A DNA stretch of 64,000 bases from assembly GCF_035083965.1 (NCBI RefSeq), contig NC_089724.1:13696910-13760909 (forward strand), given 5' to 3'. How positions within the stretch are numbered: position 1 is the stretch's first letter; every line of letters starts with the position of its first letter. This DNA comes from Branchiostoma lanceolatum (lineage: Eukaryota; Chordata; Leptocardii; Amphioxiformes; Branchiostomatidae). This document shows positions 47,228 through 59,099 of the stretch, piece by piece. The notes beneath the pieces were generated by a model. That model was given only the letters and a program-made list of their open reading frames with translations. It was not told the origin of the DNA and made no database searches. The translations under genes and the position numbers were made by a program.

Positions 47228-49541
47228 ATGCCTGATCCCTGCAACTGTGCTCAGAGTGAGTATCACGATACATACAAACATCTCCTAAATTCTGGAGTAT
47301 TTGGTCATTCGTCACCATACCTAATGTTACTTAGCTGAAAAATTATGTCATGTCGTCGGTGTGTTTACTTTGGGGGGCATAAACTTTCAACAGCACCTAC
47401 TACGTATACGTGCTGTAGAACACGTCGTAGGCATGTCGATAAAGTGCCGAGTCATCGACACTGAGAGTAGTCGCGGCGACTCCTGGAGGGCGCCTTCTGC
47501 TCTAATACGTGTATTAATAAGACCCAGTGCTTTACATAGAAAACAGGAAGAAAAGGCCACCCCGTCCAAGAGTCGCCATGCATGGCCCATGGCGCGACCA
47601 GGGGGACTGAAACTTAAAGGTTTCGTCCTTTTTCACCCATAACGTTACATGTATTAGGCGAACGTCTTCAATTAGATTTGAAATTGTAGTAAAGTCACTC
47701 AACGTAACGTTATAGGTTGTGACGTCAGTCCATACTTCTGCAACCGGACAACAAAACTTCAGATTGATGTTTGTATTACGCTGTGTTGTCAGGCGGTGCG
47801 TGCTCCTGTAACGGACTGTGCCAGTGCGGTGATGACTGCCAGTGTGGTGACGGCTGTAAATGTGTCGGCTGCAAACTTCACGGCAACGTCGACGTCGCTC
47901 TCACCTGTAAGTACATACCATATCACATTAACATGTATGCACAAACGGTAGCGTCCCTATAACAATTGTCCCATATAGTATGTCCACTTTCTGCATTTTT
48001 TTCTCGTAAACACCTCTTTTGATATGCTTATGTCTTTCATATTATTCTGAAAGACAATATACCCACCTCTTAATCCAACCCATCGCGATCTATTTCCAAA
48101 GACCATGGATTGTTAACTTTTAATGGCGAGCTTACGTTAATGATAATATTTTTATGTTGCTGCATATAAATGGAATGCGGAGCATGATTATTGAAATTCT
48201 TTTTTGAGAAGAGGGGTGTTGTCACGTTGTCGCAAATAAAAACTAAAACGGTTGAACCGACAGTGGACAGGTAGGACATAGAATGCGGAGTAGTAAGTGT
48301 CCAGGGTGGCTGCTTTTAGAATAATCCAGAAGACATCATTGTGTCAAAATGGAGAAAATATAAAAAAAAGTATTTAATGCGGAGTAAGGCAGTTTGCAAA
48401 ACAACGGTTAACGATCGTTTCTAAAAACGTTAAAGTGTATAAGACACCAATGACAAAACAATTAAAACTTTCCATATAAACCACAATAATATTGTTTCAT
48501 TGCATAGACATTTGCACAACATATGCACCCTTCGGATGTTATTGAACATCGAACCATCAAAACATCATACCTCTAGCTTTTGATTCTTCCCACCAAGTAA
48601 TTACTAGTACATTAATCAGTGACTTTACCCTTCCTGACGTCATAATGAACATGGCAGCCGGTTTGGAACTTTGCACTGCGGCTCGGAAAGAACATTCCTT
48701 ACAGAAGCAAGCAAACTAAATGTTGGACCTTAATGTGTTTTAATAAAATGTAATCACGATAATTAAGCACTGTTTTCTCATCAAATAATAATTTTCACAA
48801 GCCGTGATGCAAGGTTCCGAACCAGCTGCCGTGTTCATTGTGACGTCATGAGGCTAGGGGTAAAGTCACTGATTAATGTAATTACCTGATGGGGAGATGA
48901 GAGAAGAACCAAGAGCTTGAAGTATGGTTTCTGCCGGTTCAATGTTAAATAACATCAGATGGGTGTGTATGTATTTGTTTTAAACTTGTATATTCATTGA
49001 ATGATAATAAGAATACTTGTATGTTGTATTTTGGTGTCATAAACACTTTTGTATCATTTGCATTACGACCAAATTCTTGATGACAGAAAAGGGGCAGTTG
49101 TCAACAGACAATGAGGGAAAATTGAAGTCAAATTAACAGTTGCTCAAATGGGTACATGTTAGCTGATTAGTATACCCAGGGTGGCTATTAAGTATCCCCA
49201 TTTCACGATTAACATTTCCCCGATTTTGACAATATTACCTGGTAGTAAGTTCACCACCAAGAGTGGTCGATTCCATGGCTGTGGAAGTCAACAATCCACG
49301 TACGGTCTTTGGATATATATACACCTCTAGCCAACCATGCCATTTTACCCAAGCACACTCAGCTCTACCCCAGAGTCCAGAGCATGACATATCGACAGTG
49401 AATGCTTTGTTTTTCACATATTGCAGAGTCTTGAGTTCGTACCTTAGCATGATGTGTAAATCCTTTTGTTATTTCGCAGGTTGTGGCACCTGCACGGGGA
49501 TAGGGAAGAACTGTGCCTGTGGATGCTCGTGTTGCCAGTAA
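47228..49541 (+). CDS. Metallothionein gene C, divergent two-part protein
   Basis: Exons 47228-47255, 47793-47906 and 49480-49541 join in phase (A|GTGAGT to cag|GC; T|GTAAGT to cag|GT) to give 67 residues with 19 cysteines. The first part (MPDPCNCAQ through CKCVGC) has 11 Cys, mostly CxC. A Cys-free linker KLHGNVDVALT follows. The second part, CCGTCTG...CACGCSCCQ, has 8 Cys. The 11+8 layout resembles a two-cluster metallothionein and differs from the repeated 9-Cys modules of genes A and B. A TATAAAA at 46935 lies just 3' of a metal response element core. The stop TAA overlaps a possible splice donor (CA|GTAAGG, 49538). An acceptor at 49904 would replace it with a tail ending in TAA at 49959. 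AATAAA is at 50116. Confidence 0.87.
48597..48885. mobile_element. 290-bp foldback element in intron 2 of metallothionein C
   Basis: Arms of about 90 bp: gtaatta...acattaatcagtgactttacc and tgacgtcataatgaacatgg on the left, with ggtaaagtcactgattaatgt and gttcattgtgacgtca on the right. Ends gtaatta/taattac. Confidence 0.85.
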
Positions 49542-50115
49542 GGGACAGTTCTATCATCAGTCGGTTTTTAAGAATTCGTTACCCACTACCTCAGCTAACT
49601 TGCAAATACACATTCTAGACAATGGGTGTTTGTATCAGAGTTCTGTCTATTCAGACTTTTGTATGCAAGGCAAACATGGTTCACGACACAATGAATGTGC
49701 TGGTGAATTAATTTTCTACTAGAATAAACACTTGACTAGTGAAAAACACAGAAAACGTGTGATGCCCGACTGTAATCCGCTGAAAGTGTTTATAAACATC
49801 TCAAATCTTGCATAGGTCTATCACTATCTTTGAAGATTGAATCCTTCAAATCCAAGAAAAGTGCGAATTAGTTACTGAAACATGCTCAAATATTTACGTT
49901 TCAGGCCCGACGTTCCAGCCGTGACCGTGTTGACAACGCCTCCAGCGGCTCACCTGTAAATTGCAGGTCGTAAAACCCCATATAACATGGTCTGCCTTGT
50001 GGAATGACGTCATGTAGTGTTGTAATCTGTTCGTTACATTTGTAGTTCTCATGTCACTTCTCACGTTTCACTGCTAAATGAAACTTTTACAAAACCATTG
50101 TAAAAGAATTTTCTG

Positions 50116-50121
50116 AATAAA
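50116..50121 (+). terminator. Polyadenylation signal of metallothionein C
   Basis: AATAAA about 160 bp after the alternative stop at 49957-49959. Confidence 0.6.
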
Positions 50122-50129
50122 GAAACGTA

Positions 50130-52580
50130 GTTTTGTTTTAAAATGTCTCCAAATTCAGTATCACTGCCTCAGTTACGTTGTTGTTTCCGCATGAGGGAGC
50201 TCCTAACGTTATGCATGTATGGCGAATATCATCTTTACTTTACAAATTTACGTCGATACGAAGAATACTTTTAAATAATTCAACATAGAAATAAGCCACA
50301 TTTAGCGGATACGCACGTTGCTGTCAGAACATAAGTGCTTCCTTGCGACTTAATCCAATTGGCCCCGATAATGCGCCAACATTAGCCAGTTCTGGAATGC
50401 TATGGCGGCACAAACATTATTATGGGCGCCATTTTTATGGGCGATAAGACTTATAAACACGTTATCTTGCTGCAATCTTACAAGGAGGAGACACTGGAAT
50501 GTCGTGTCTCTTGTTTAGGAAATTGACAATTTGGTCAACAACATAGGCAATGGGGATGGAAACATTATGATATTATAGGCTCGATGAATATACAGTTTTT
50601 ATATGTAATATCTTAACAGTCTAACCTTGAAATGAATTGTTTCGTACTAATGTATATATAGAAATCATTGTGCTATGCAGAGACACGCCCTCACACCATC
50701 TGACCTTTACCTTTTGTAAGCTGTGTGTGTTTGATAATGTTAATATCACAATCAGCTACAACACCAGCAGTACGCGTGAGGCTACATATCGCGCGAGAAC
50801 GTTCCGTTTGCCGGGTTGCTAGACCCCGGGTGTACGTGTGAGATAAGGTATCGGCCATATAGCATCAAGTATTCTGGGTCGAATGAGAATGGCTACGGGT
50901 TTATCTGATTAATTCTATTTCAAATGCGTCTCCTGGCCGTTCACAGACAAAATGCAAACATTCAAATTAACGTTACCGCAGCACTATTTCTTTTTAGATC
51001 CAAGGAATGATGCTTTAATTCTTTAAGCGTACCATTTTCTAACGTTATAGACAAGGGTGGTGGCAAACAAACGTGTCAAAGAGTTGTGTATGAAAAAACA
51101 CCCCATCGATTTTCTTTAGCACTTCAACTTTAGGAGGGGGTTTGATGTGTGTTCGTACTCTCCACGATTTCTGTCCCATTTTAGTACATAGTCTATATTT
51201 GTAATGGCAATTTCACTTTAGGATATTTCTGCACCATCTTTTGACTGACAGCCAACTTGTGAATGAGAGTGATAAATAACTGCACCCCACTAAGCCTTCA
51301 TTATGGGACATACCAGGCCAGCCAATAAACACGCCGCGTGGTGAGATCCCGGAGCAGTAGCAGTACAGGGACGGATGGAACCTTCCACAGAACGCTCCTT
51401 ACCGGCAAGAGCAGGTCACTCTTATGTCGTCCCGTCTTGGTGGTGCCTTAATTGTCCTTTCGGGAGTAAATTACAGAGTTCGTGATCCCCTCTCTCACAT
51501 CCTTGCTCCTCAGGATCTAGGAAGGGACACCTACCGCGCTGAAAGGACGCTGACATGTTCGGAAAGATGTTCCAAAGGTGAGTTGCCCGAAATAGCGCTC
51601 TTTGACAAGTGGATCCGGCGTTGACGTCGGCAGATTGTAGATGGTTGATAGAAAATTAGCTCTTTGAAAAGGGACACTTCGCCAATTTAAGTCTTAAAGT
51701 CACTTACTACCAAGGTTGCTTCTTGGAAACGCTATTGAAGCACGAGCTATGCCTGACGACTGCGGATGTCGGAATGAATGATACTCATTACAGTAGGAGG
51801 AAGCAGATTTTGAATAGGCGACAGAGGGATCGCCGTTATTTTAACCTGATCGTTAACGAAAATAAGTTGTGCTTTCAGAGTGAACGAAAGGTTGGGGCAG
51901 ATAATGGAGGGCTATTACTATAGTTAATACTGGAGTATATAGTTGGAATACGTCATTGTAGGTCTTGGCGGATGTTGGAGTGCATGAATAGTCCTCATTA
52001 CGGCAATGGGCCTCAGTCAAAAGTATAAATTTTAATTGGCGGAAATGGAGTTAGGATCCGCCAATGTGCATGCAGCGAGTAGCCTTGTCTGTAGTCTCAG
52101 TGGAAAATGTTTTCAATGATAGTTACTATGGAGCAATGCCTTCGACGTACAGAGACGTAGAATACATACATCTGAGAAAACTGTTCTGACCTCCCACCTG
52201 GACACTATAACGATATACCCTTACCAGTCAACATGACTCCCTGATACAGCACAATTGCTGTAGCTATTCTCCAAGCAGATGTTTGGCTCCGATACAAAAT
52301 CTAACACCCTCGGTTGGGCGTGCGTGGGACGCGTATTGCCAGGTCATATCTTTTCCGACAACGTTATCATTATCATTCTCCTTGCTTTCTTCCCTCTCTG
52401 AACACCGGGCTCGCTACGGTCGATTGACCTTTCAGGAGAACGCTAAGTGGAGGTCACCGTCAGGACTATTCATTATAGACAAACAAGTCCGGGAGAAATT
52501 GCTCTACCCGGATTGAGGAGCATGCCTGTTGCCATAATACAACCTGGCACTGACTGCATTTGGAACGTCTTTGGACTGTT
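50130..52580. other. Intergenic, no gene seen
   Basis: Short frames only, without codon structure or paired splice sites that I could join. Confidence 0.5.
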
Positions 52581-52589
52581 TCTCTCTGT

Positions 52590-53361
52590 AAGGCCACAGC
52601 AAGTAATTTTTATGGATGACATCAGCGCGCTCATTAATTTTCGCCTGATTTCGAAATAAAAAACAAGAAATTTCATTGCCCTCCGACGGTGGTCAACATG
52701 CCAAAAATTGGCAAATATGTCGTAAACGTTGACAGTCTAGGGTGTTTAATTGCAGATGAATACCCAGTGTAGTTCCTGTCCATGATGGTATGACATTAGC
52801 TGTTTTCTGCGTTTGTTCTAGTTAATTGAGCTGTATACACATCTTCAAGAACAGTTTAATGTTGACAGTCTAAGGTGTTTCATTGCATATGAATACCCAG
52901 TGTAGTTTCTGCCCATGATGGTATAATAACAAGCTGTTTTCTGCATTTGTTCTAGCAAGGACATTATATAAATAATGGGGGGGGGGTCTAGTTAATTGAG
53001 CTGTATTGCCAGTGTAGTTGCTTCAGATGATGGTACAACAAGCTCGTTTCTGTATTTGTTGTAGTTAGTCTATTGCGATGTATTCACATCTACAAGGACA
53101 TGTTTACCCTTAAGGCCTTGAATCAAGGACTTGTATATTATATATGAAACCTCATTGGTTGAATACAGGAATAAAAGACCTGTTGGTCATGATATCATAT
53201 ATTTCGTTGCCTCAATTCTTGTTTAAGAAAATTTTGATCTCAAAATTTGAAAATATAGGAATCTTGTTTTTTTGGGCCCGCCTTGTTTTTTTTTCGCCCT
53301 ATCTCATTAATTTGGGGGTTTGCGGAGGATGTCATCCATAGAATTTACTTGCTGTGGCCTA
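52590..53361. mobile_element. Non-autonomous inverted-repeat element, about 770 bp
   Basis: Ends are inverted copies of taaggccacagcaagta...atggatgacatc (left 52590-52624) and gatgtcatccata...tacttgctgtggccta (right 53327-53361), flanked by TA. A solo end of the same family is at 17735-17770. No transposase frame is seen. Confidence 0.75.
52729..53060. repeat. 133-bp repeat, about 2.5 units
   Basis: gttgacagtctargGtgttt starts at 52729 and 52862; gatggta recurs at 52786, 52919 and 53028. The first two units are 133 bp apart and the third is shortened. All lie inside the inverted-repeat element 52590-53361. Confidence 0.8.
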
Positions 53362-54035
53362 ACGTTCAAAATTGAAATAAAATGCCTATTGATATGTAGG
53401 GTGCCTTGCGTCTTCAGTTTTAAGATCTGAACTTAACAAGAGAAATGGATGTGAAATGTCCGAAACAGTTATCTCGTCAAACTGGCTAACATCATGATTC
53501 TCCTATACACTGTTTATCAAGAAAAACGTCCTAAATCTATCTTTTCTATACTATCAATGTTCTATGGAAGGGGAATTATATTTCGAGGGTAAGAAATAAC
53601 TTAAGTTTATTTCTACTTAACTTCAATGTAAAATTGTTGTGTCCTATGTAATGAGGGCTATATTGGGTGTCCTACGTATACCTCAGTCTTACAACGTGCG
53701 CCTTCATGCAGTGAAGACTGGAACAACGCTTGTTTAAATTCTGGCAATGGCATAGAATGGAATGTGAATATGAATGGAATGAGTGTGTACAATATAATAT
53801 CATCATTGCATTTTGGTTCTCCAGAGTGTATTGTGCTGTTATAATTTGAAGTTAAGTAAAGTAAAATAATGGACATAGAAGTATCCTCGTTTCTTGCTGT
53901 CAGGCACTATATGGGTACCCCTTTCCTAAGATTTGGCCATTCCCCTCTATTAACTCGAAAGACCCGTTTCAATTCCTAAAAGTACCTCTGGGGGGCCGGT
54001 TATTTGACAAGCGGGCTGCCCGAAGCGCGATTTAA

Positions 54036-54256
54036 TCAGGCGAGGAGTAAGGCACTAAGTCGCAGCCGACTGGGCTTGATTTTGTTATGGTGGGATAAAT
54101 CACCGCGTCTGTCTAGAACGACGCGGTTACACAACTGCTCAGGCGATTTGTGAGCGTCCTTGTAGAAGACCGTTAATTCATCCAAAGCAATTATCTCCAT
54201 CTTATCTCCTAGACGAGAGACATCCCCCAGCAGACTTGTCACCTGTAACAGAGGCA
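54036..54256 (-). other. Possible single exon, unassigned
   Basis: On the minus strand a good acceptor (cctctgttacag) precedes about 70 open codons of ordinary composition (LLGDVSRLGDKMEIIALDEL...). It runs into a gcgattta repeat also found at 34450 and 41570. No partner exon found. Confidence 0.2.
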
Positions 54257-56071
54257 GCATTAATCCCATTCGAACAGCGGTCCATCATTTTCCTAATCGA
54301 AGCTCTCAAAACAAATGCAGTGAATATCATTTCAAAACAAATGCAGTGAGTATTCTCTCTTCATAAATCACTCCTAGAATATTTAACATCTTTACTGTAA
54401 CTGCAATAACCGTGAGAAAAGAGCATCCATTTGCCAACATAATGCATTGCAAGTCACTGCATTTGCTTTCCTCCGGTGCTACATGGACATACATGATGAT
54501 GATGATGATGAGTATCTCTCATTGACAATCACCCTCACGCTCAGTCTGTCCTGATGTAGGCGGCGATGGGCGATTCCTATGCTTCCAGCTTAAAAGACGT
54601 GGATCAGAATCGTTAGATATGCTCAATTGCCACATACTGTAGATATCCTTTAAGAGATCCAATATGCGTGCAGAACGATGAGTGGGTTTCATTTCTTGCC
54701 GTTTTTCATGTACAACCTTGCTATGAAGGTGTTGACGGCTTCTATGTGAAGTGCAGATTCACTAAGAGAATACAAATTGTGTGTTGTGTGCCCCTTACTT
54801 GCTGATTGTGTCCCCGGCCTTTATTATTGTACGGTGTTCGCCATGGACATACCTTGTATAACAGATCTAGTGCGGCATATATCTACTTTGTTTGACAACT
54901 CCAAGTTGAGCCTACCTGAGGTAGAATATTCCAACGCTCTGACCCGCTAAATGTGTTCTCTCACCCTACCATATAACATGACTTGTATCGATTGACATGT
55001 CATAAAACACCCAGGCAGTGTAAGAGCACTTTTATTGCCCCACTTGTTGCAGTCTATTGAGTTACACTGAGCTTCTCAAGTTGTAGTTCTCGTTGTGTTG
55101 CATTAGATCTGATAGAAGCCAACTTTTTAATTGTGGCACAGGGCTGAATATTTGAACTACATGTACTATGAACTCTTCATGGAAACTTAATTTCCACACC
55201 TATGAAAGGTTATAATACGGTCATAAACCACAGCCACGCATCATTGTGTAGGAATATTATGGACTTCTAAGTCAACCTATTCTATAAATGATACATGTAT
55301 ACAGCTGTATATATGTGTGTATGTATTTGTTTTGTTTCTTTCTTTCTTTTAACATGGAGCCAATGCCATCACAAAATTGTTTATGATATGAACGAGACAA
55401 AATAGGTATCACACAAAGACAGTAAACGTTACAATGCAGTCTTTCTACCATTATGAGACGGGGCATAAGTAGGACGATCCATGTACATTAGGATCCCTTG
55501 TTATTTTCTACGAGAAGCATCTCCCGGACATGCACAGGTTTACGAAAATTGCACATCCTCACCTATTTATGAGCCTTCAATTGCAGCTACAATGTGCCGG
55601 TTTGATCTCACTAGATTAGGACCTTTCTTCATGGAGTTGCTGGTGAAATCCGATTTACGCTTTTATATTTTCGGGAGGCCATTAGCAAATATCATTAGTA
55701 TTGACCGACTTGCTGGGCGCCTTTCTGCGAAAAGCCACTTTGGATCCCAGATACGTGGCTAAAATACCAACTTAGCTCAGTTAATAAAGATGCAGAACCG
55801 ATTAACAGGTTAAGATATAGACCTAGAATAAAGGTATATCAATTTCTGTATTGAAAGAATTGTGAAAATGTTCAGATCAGTTTCTGTAGTTCAAAGGTAG
55901 CTATAGGGGAGGCCTAATTGACAATGCGTGTCCAAAGATGCTAAGAAAGCCTGGGCATCCAGATCCAGATAAATTGGCAATGTCATTCAAAATCAATGGG
56001 AGTTAATAATAGTGTAGATCATCAACATGGTGATTGGGCAAAATAATACTCTATGGCTGACACATGCACAT

Positions 56072-56374
56072 GGCTGGTTGGTTGGTTGGTTGGTTGGTTG
56101 GTCGGTCGGTCGGTCGGTCGGTCGATTGGTTGGTTGGTTGGTTGGTTGGTCGGTCGGTCGGTCGATTGGCTGGTTGGTTGGTTGGTTGGTTGGTTGGTTG
56201 GTTGGTTGGTTGGTTAGATGGTTGGGTAGATGGTTGGCTGGTTGGCTGGTTGGTTGGTTGGTTGGTTGGTTGGTTGGTTAGATGGTTGGGTAGATGGTTG
56301 GTTGGTTGGTTGGTTGGTTGGTTGGTTGGTTGGTTGGTTGGTTGGTTAGATGGTTGGTTAGATGGTTGGTTGGT
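56072..56374. repeat. (GGTT)n tract with GGTC and TAGATGGTTG variants
   Basis: Tetranucleotide repeat with blocks of GGTC and interspersed agatggttg. It yields spurious long frames on both strands. Confidence 0.95.
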
Positions 56375-58367
56375 TTTGTTTGTTGTCGATAAAAAAAGGT
56401 ATTGGCTGCCTGGTAACAATAAACAATAAATAAATAATAAGAAATACATAATTAACAATAAACAATAAACAATACAAACGTCTCCACTACATTTGAACAG
56501 TTTGTGCAATTCAAATGATATGCTTGTATCGTGTGCAAAACATGCTATTCCATCAACTGATGTTTTCTGTTACATAAAGACGGAATTTCCATTTACGTAG
56601 CATGAAGTTAAGACGGTGCAGCTTGATACACTTGAGATTTAATTAGGTTTTGTCGCACGAACGTCATAAAGGACAAGGCGGACTAACATTTCCCCTGAAC
56701 TTCCCGGTGACAGAGTGATAACAATCGGTCAGGTCCGCCAAGACTTACTTGTGTCTCGCTTTGTCAAATATAATTGGTTGCAGGGGATTTTCTAACGCAA
56801 TGAATGCTCTGACATGAAAGCCGGTAGAGGACAGAACGGACGTGTGTATTTTTTCTGATATATGATCATGCATTTTTTTGGGCCCAATTGCTGCGGAACT
56901 TCAAAAATATCTTCATTAGAAACTGACAAGATATACAGTAGTACATGTCGTATCTGTTGAGAGTCAACTGAACACTTATGGGGAGTTAGCTTCAATCAGA
57001 TGGATTAATTTTGTGATGTCGGACTGGCTATGCCATGAGCAAGCATGTACGCGTGCTGAATTATACTCACGTGGGTTGGCGACGCAAAGAAAACGGAAGA
57101 AAATAGTAAGCCCAACAAAAACTCCTAAAAACACGTCAAAAACCAGCCGGACCCATTCCTCTGCTTGGAGAGTAGCTGAACAACATAACACATTGCCTAC
57201 AGTCGGTGGCACAATTTTTCACACCGTTTGTCCCTCAAGCTTGATACGTATTATTTACGACACTTTCATTTCTTATTTACCATATTTTTCAATAGTTTCA
57301 CATACGTAAGTTGGATGTTGGTATGGTAAGTCCGTTTCAATCGTTTGATAAATGAGGCATGGCTGTGAACATGACATGCTGGATTATGTTCACTGACAAT
57401 ATGGTGGAACTTAAGTACAGGAATGTCGCTTATTTCCACAATGTCATTAGTTATCGTCGGTAGAGGGATAGAAACTTCACGACTTAATATTAAGAATATA
57501 CGTCACATCACGAGATTGCATTAGCGACGCTTCAGGAGTCTACTGTGAGTTCAGTTCAGTTCACACTGCAAAGGCTGGATATACAATCCCTCCCCCCCTC
57601 TCTCTCTCTCTCTCCCTTCATACAAACACGCAAACTCTCATTTCTGCAAAAGGTACAGGTCGAATCCTTGACATTTAAAATTGACATTTAAATAATTTCT
57701 CAAAATAGACCTTCGTCGCCTTGCTGTATAGCACGACTGTCTGGTAATCTATCCAGTGACAGAGACAGCTGGTGAAGAAATAGAAGATGTTATCAACAGA
57801 TGGTCCTATGTACATAAAAACGCTCTCAACTAGTGATAATAGTGTATTGCGAGGCTTACAGACAAAAAACTGTTTACTACAAAGTAGAGAAACTTATATA
57901 AGCAAGCAAAATGATCTACAATTGATATAAAGCCCTTAGGCGCCCGCTTGTTCTCTTTGGCGGCGAGCCTTTTCATTCTCCATAGAAGAATCATTTGATC
58001 TACATTACAGAAGATGGGGATGTATTCCTTAAAAGCCCTGCAAATGTCCACAAATGTTCCGTATGGGAAAACTGTTCTGATAATAGTGATGGAAGGCCAG
58101 AATGTTGTTATGGTACATTATGTCACCCATTTTCTCATATCCTGGACGTTCACGTGTAATTTGGTTGATGTCTATGGAACAAGGATTTGTGCTCACGCGG
58201 TTTAGTCATACAATTTGAGACGGCTGTGTTCGAGATAGATCCCTCCTTCCCCGATCTCAGCACGGGTGGATGGATTTCTGGGAATGTGTATTACAGTAAG
58301 GGACATAGATGCATTATTATGGAGGAAGTATTGGCAGGTCTGAAACGTTCGGAAACTCCGTCTTCAT

Positions 58368-59056
58368 AAAACCCCTCTCACACATAGCCGATCATGGCCT
58401 CCCGACCGCTCCCAACCTTCCCACAGACCATTGGCTGTGATTGGCAGTTAGTCTGCGAGGTTGGTGAGTGAATGCGAGCTCTGAAACGGGTTGGGGACTT
58501 GACTTCGAACCATACCACGACCACTGTTGTCTTACTCCCAACCAGTTCCCAACCTACCCATGACTCACTCCAGATCCTAAGATGAAACTCTCCTAACTCA
58601 TTCCCAATCTAGGCGACTACAACGTGTGTCAACCACCCCGAAATTAGCACAACCGACACGCAATTACAAACACAAAAGAAGCGTAAAGGCCGTATTTAAG
58701 CTAACATTGACCCTAATTTGTTCTGTCGGAGATGTTTCCACCACACAAGTTATTTTGATTAAAAACGAAATACATCTTTTAAAAATCACCCAATGTCAAT
58801 TCATGAGAAAGTTGGCAATTGGTTTTTTTTGGAATCAGGCAAGGAGCAGTCTGCGGCCAGAAGTCGGGATAACTGACAGTTGGGAGGTCAGAAAGTATTC
58901 GGGGCTCGGTTGGGAATAAGTCATGTACTGGTTGTGTAATGGTTGTGACATGGTGGTAATTAATCTGAAACTGGTCAGACTGATCCCAACCTACCGACGA
59001 CCTCGGTTGAGTATAGTGGTCGGATGCAAGGTCGATGGAGGCTGTGATAGGGGATT
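58368..59056. mobile_element. About 690-bp inverted-repeat element
   Basis: Starts aaaacccctctcacacatagcc and ends ggctgtgataggggattt, an imperfect terminal inverted repeat. Internal motifs (ggttggga, tcccaacc) recur in both orientations. No coding frame recognised. Confidence 0.6.
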
Positions 59057-59099
59057 TACAAACTGACCGATCGGTCAATGCTCCTGTGAGATAGTCTCA

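Noticed and set aside
56027..56509. GWLV and NQPT repeat frames
   Set aside because: Translation of the (GGTT)n tract.
56976..57212. Minus-strand frame with a transmembrane-like stretch and a GTGAGT donor
   Set aside because: Part of it recurs at 1078-1123, so it is dispersed repeat sequence; no partner exon was found.
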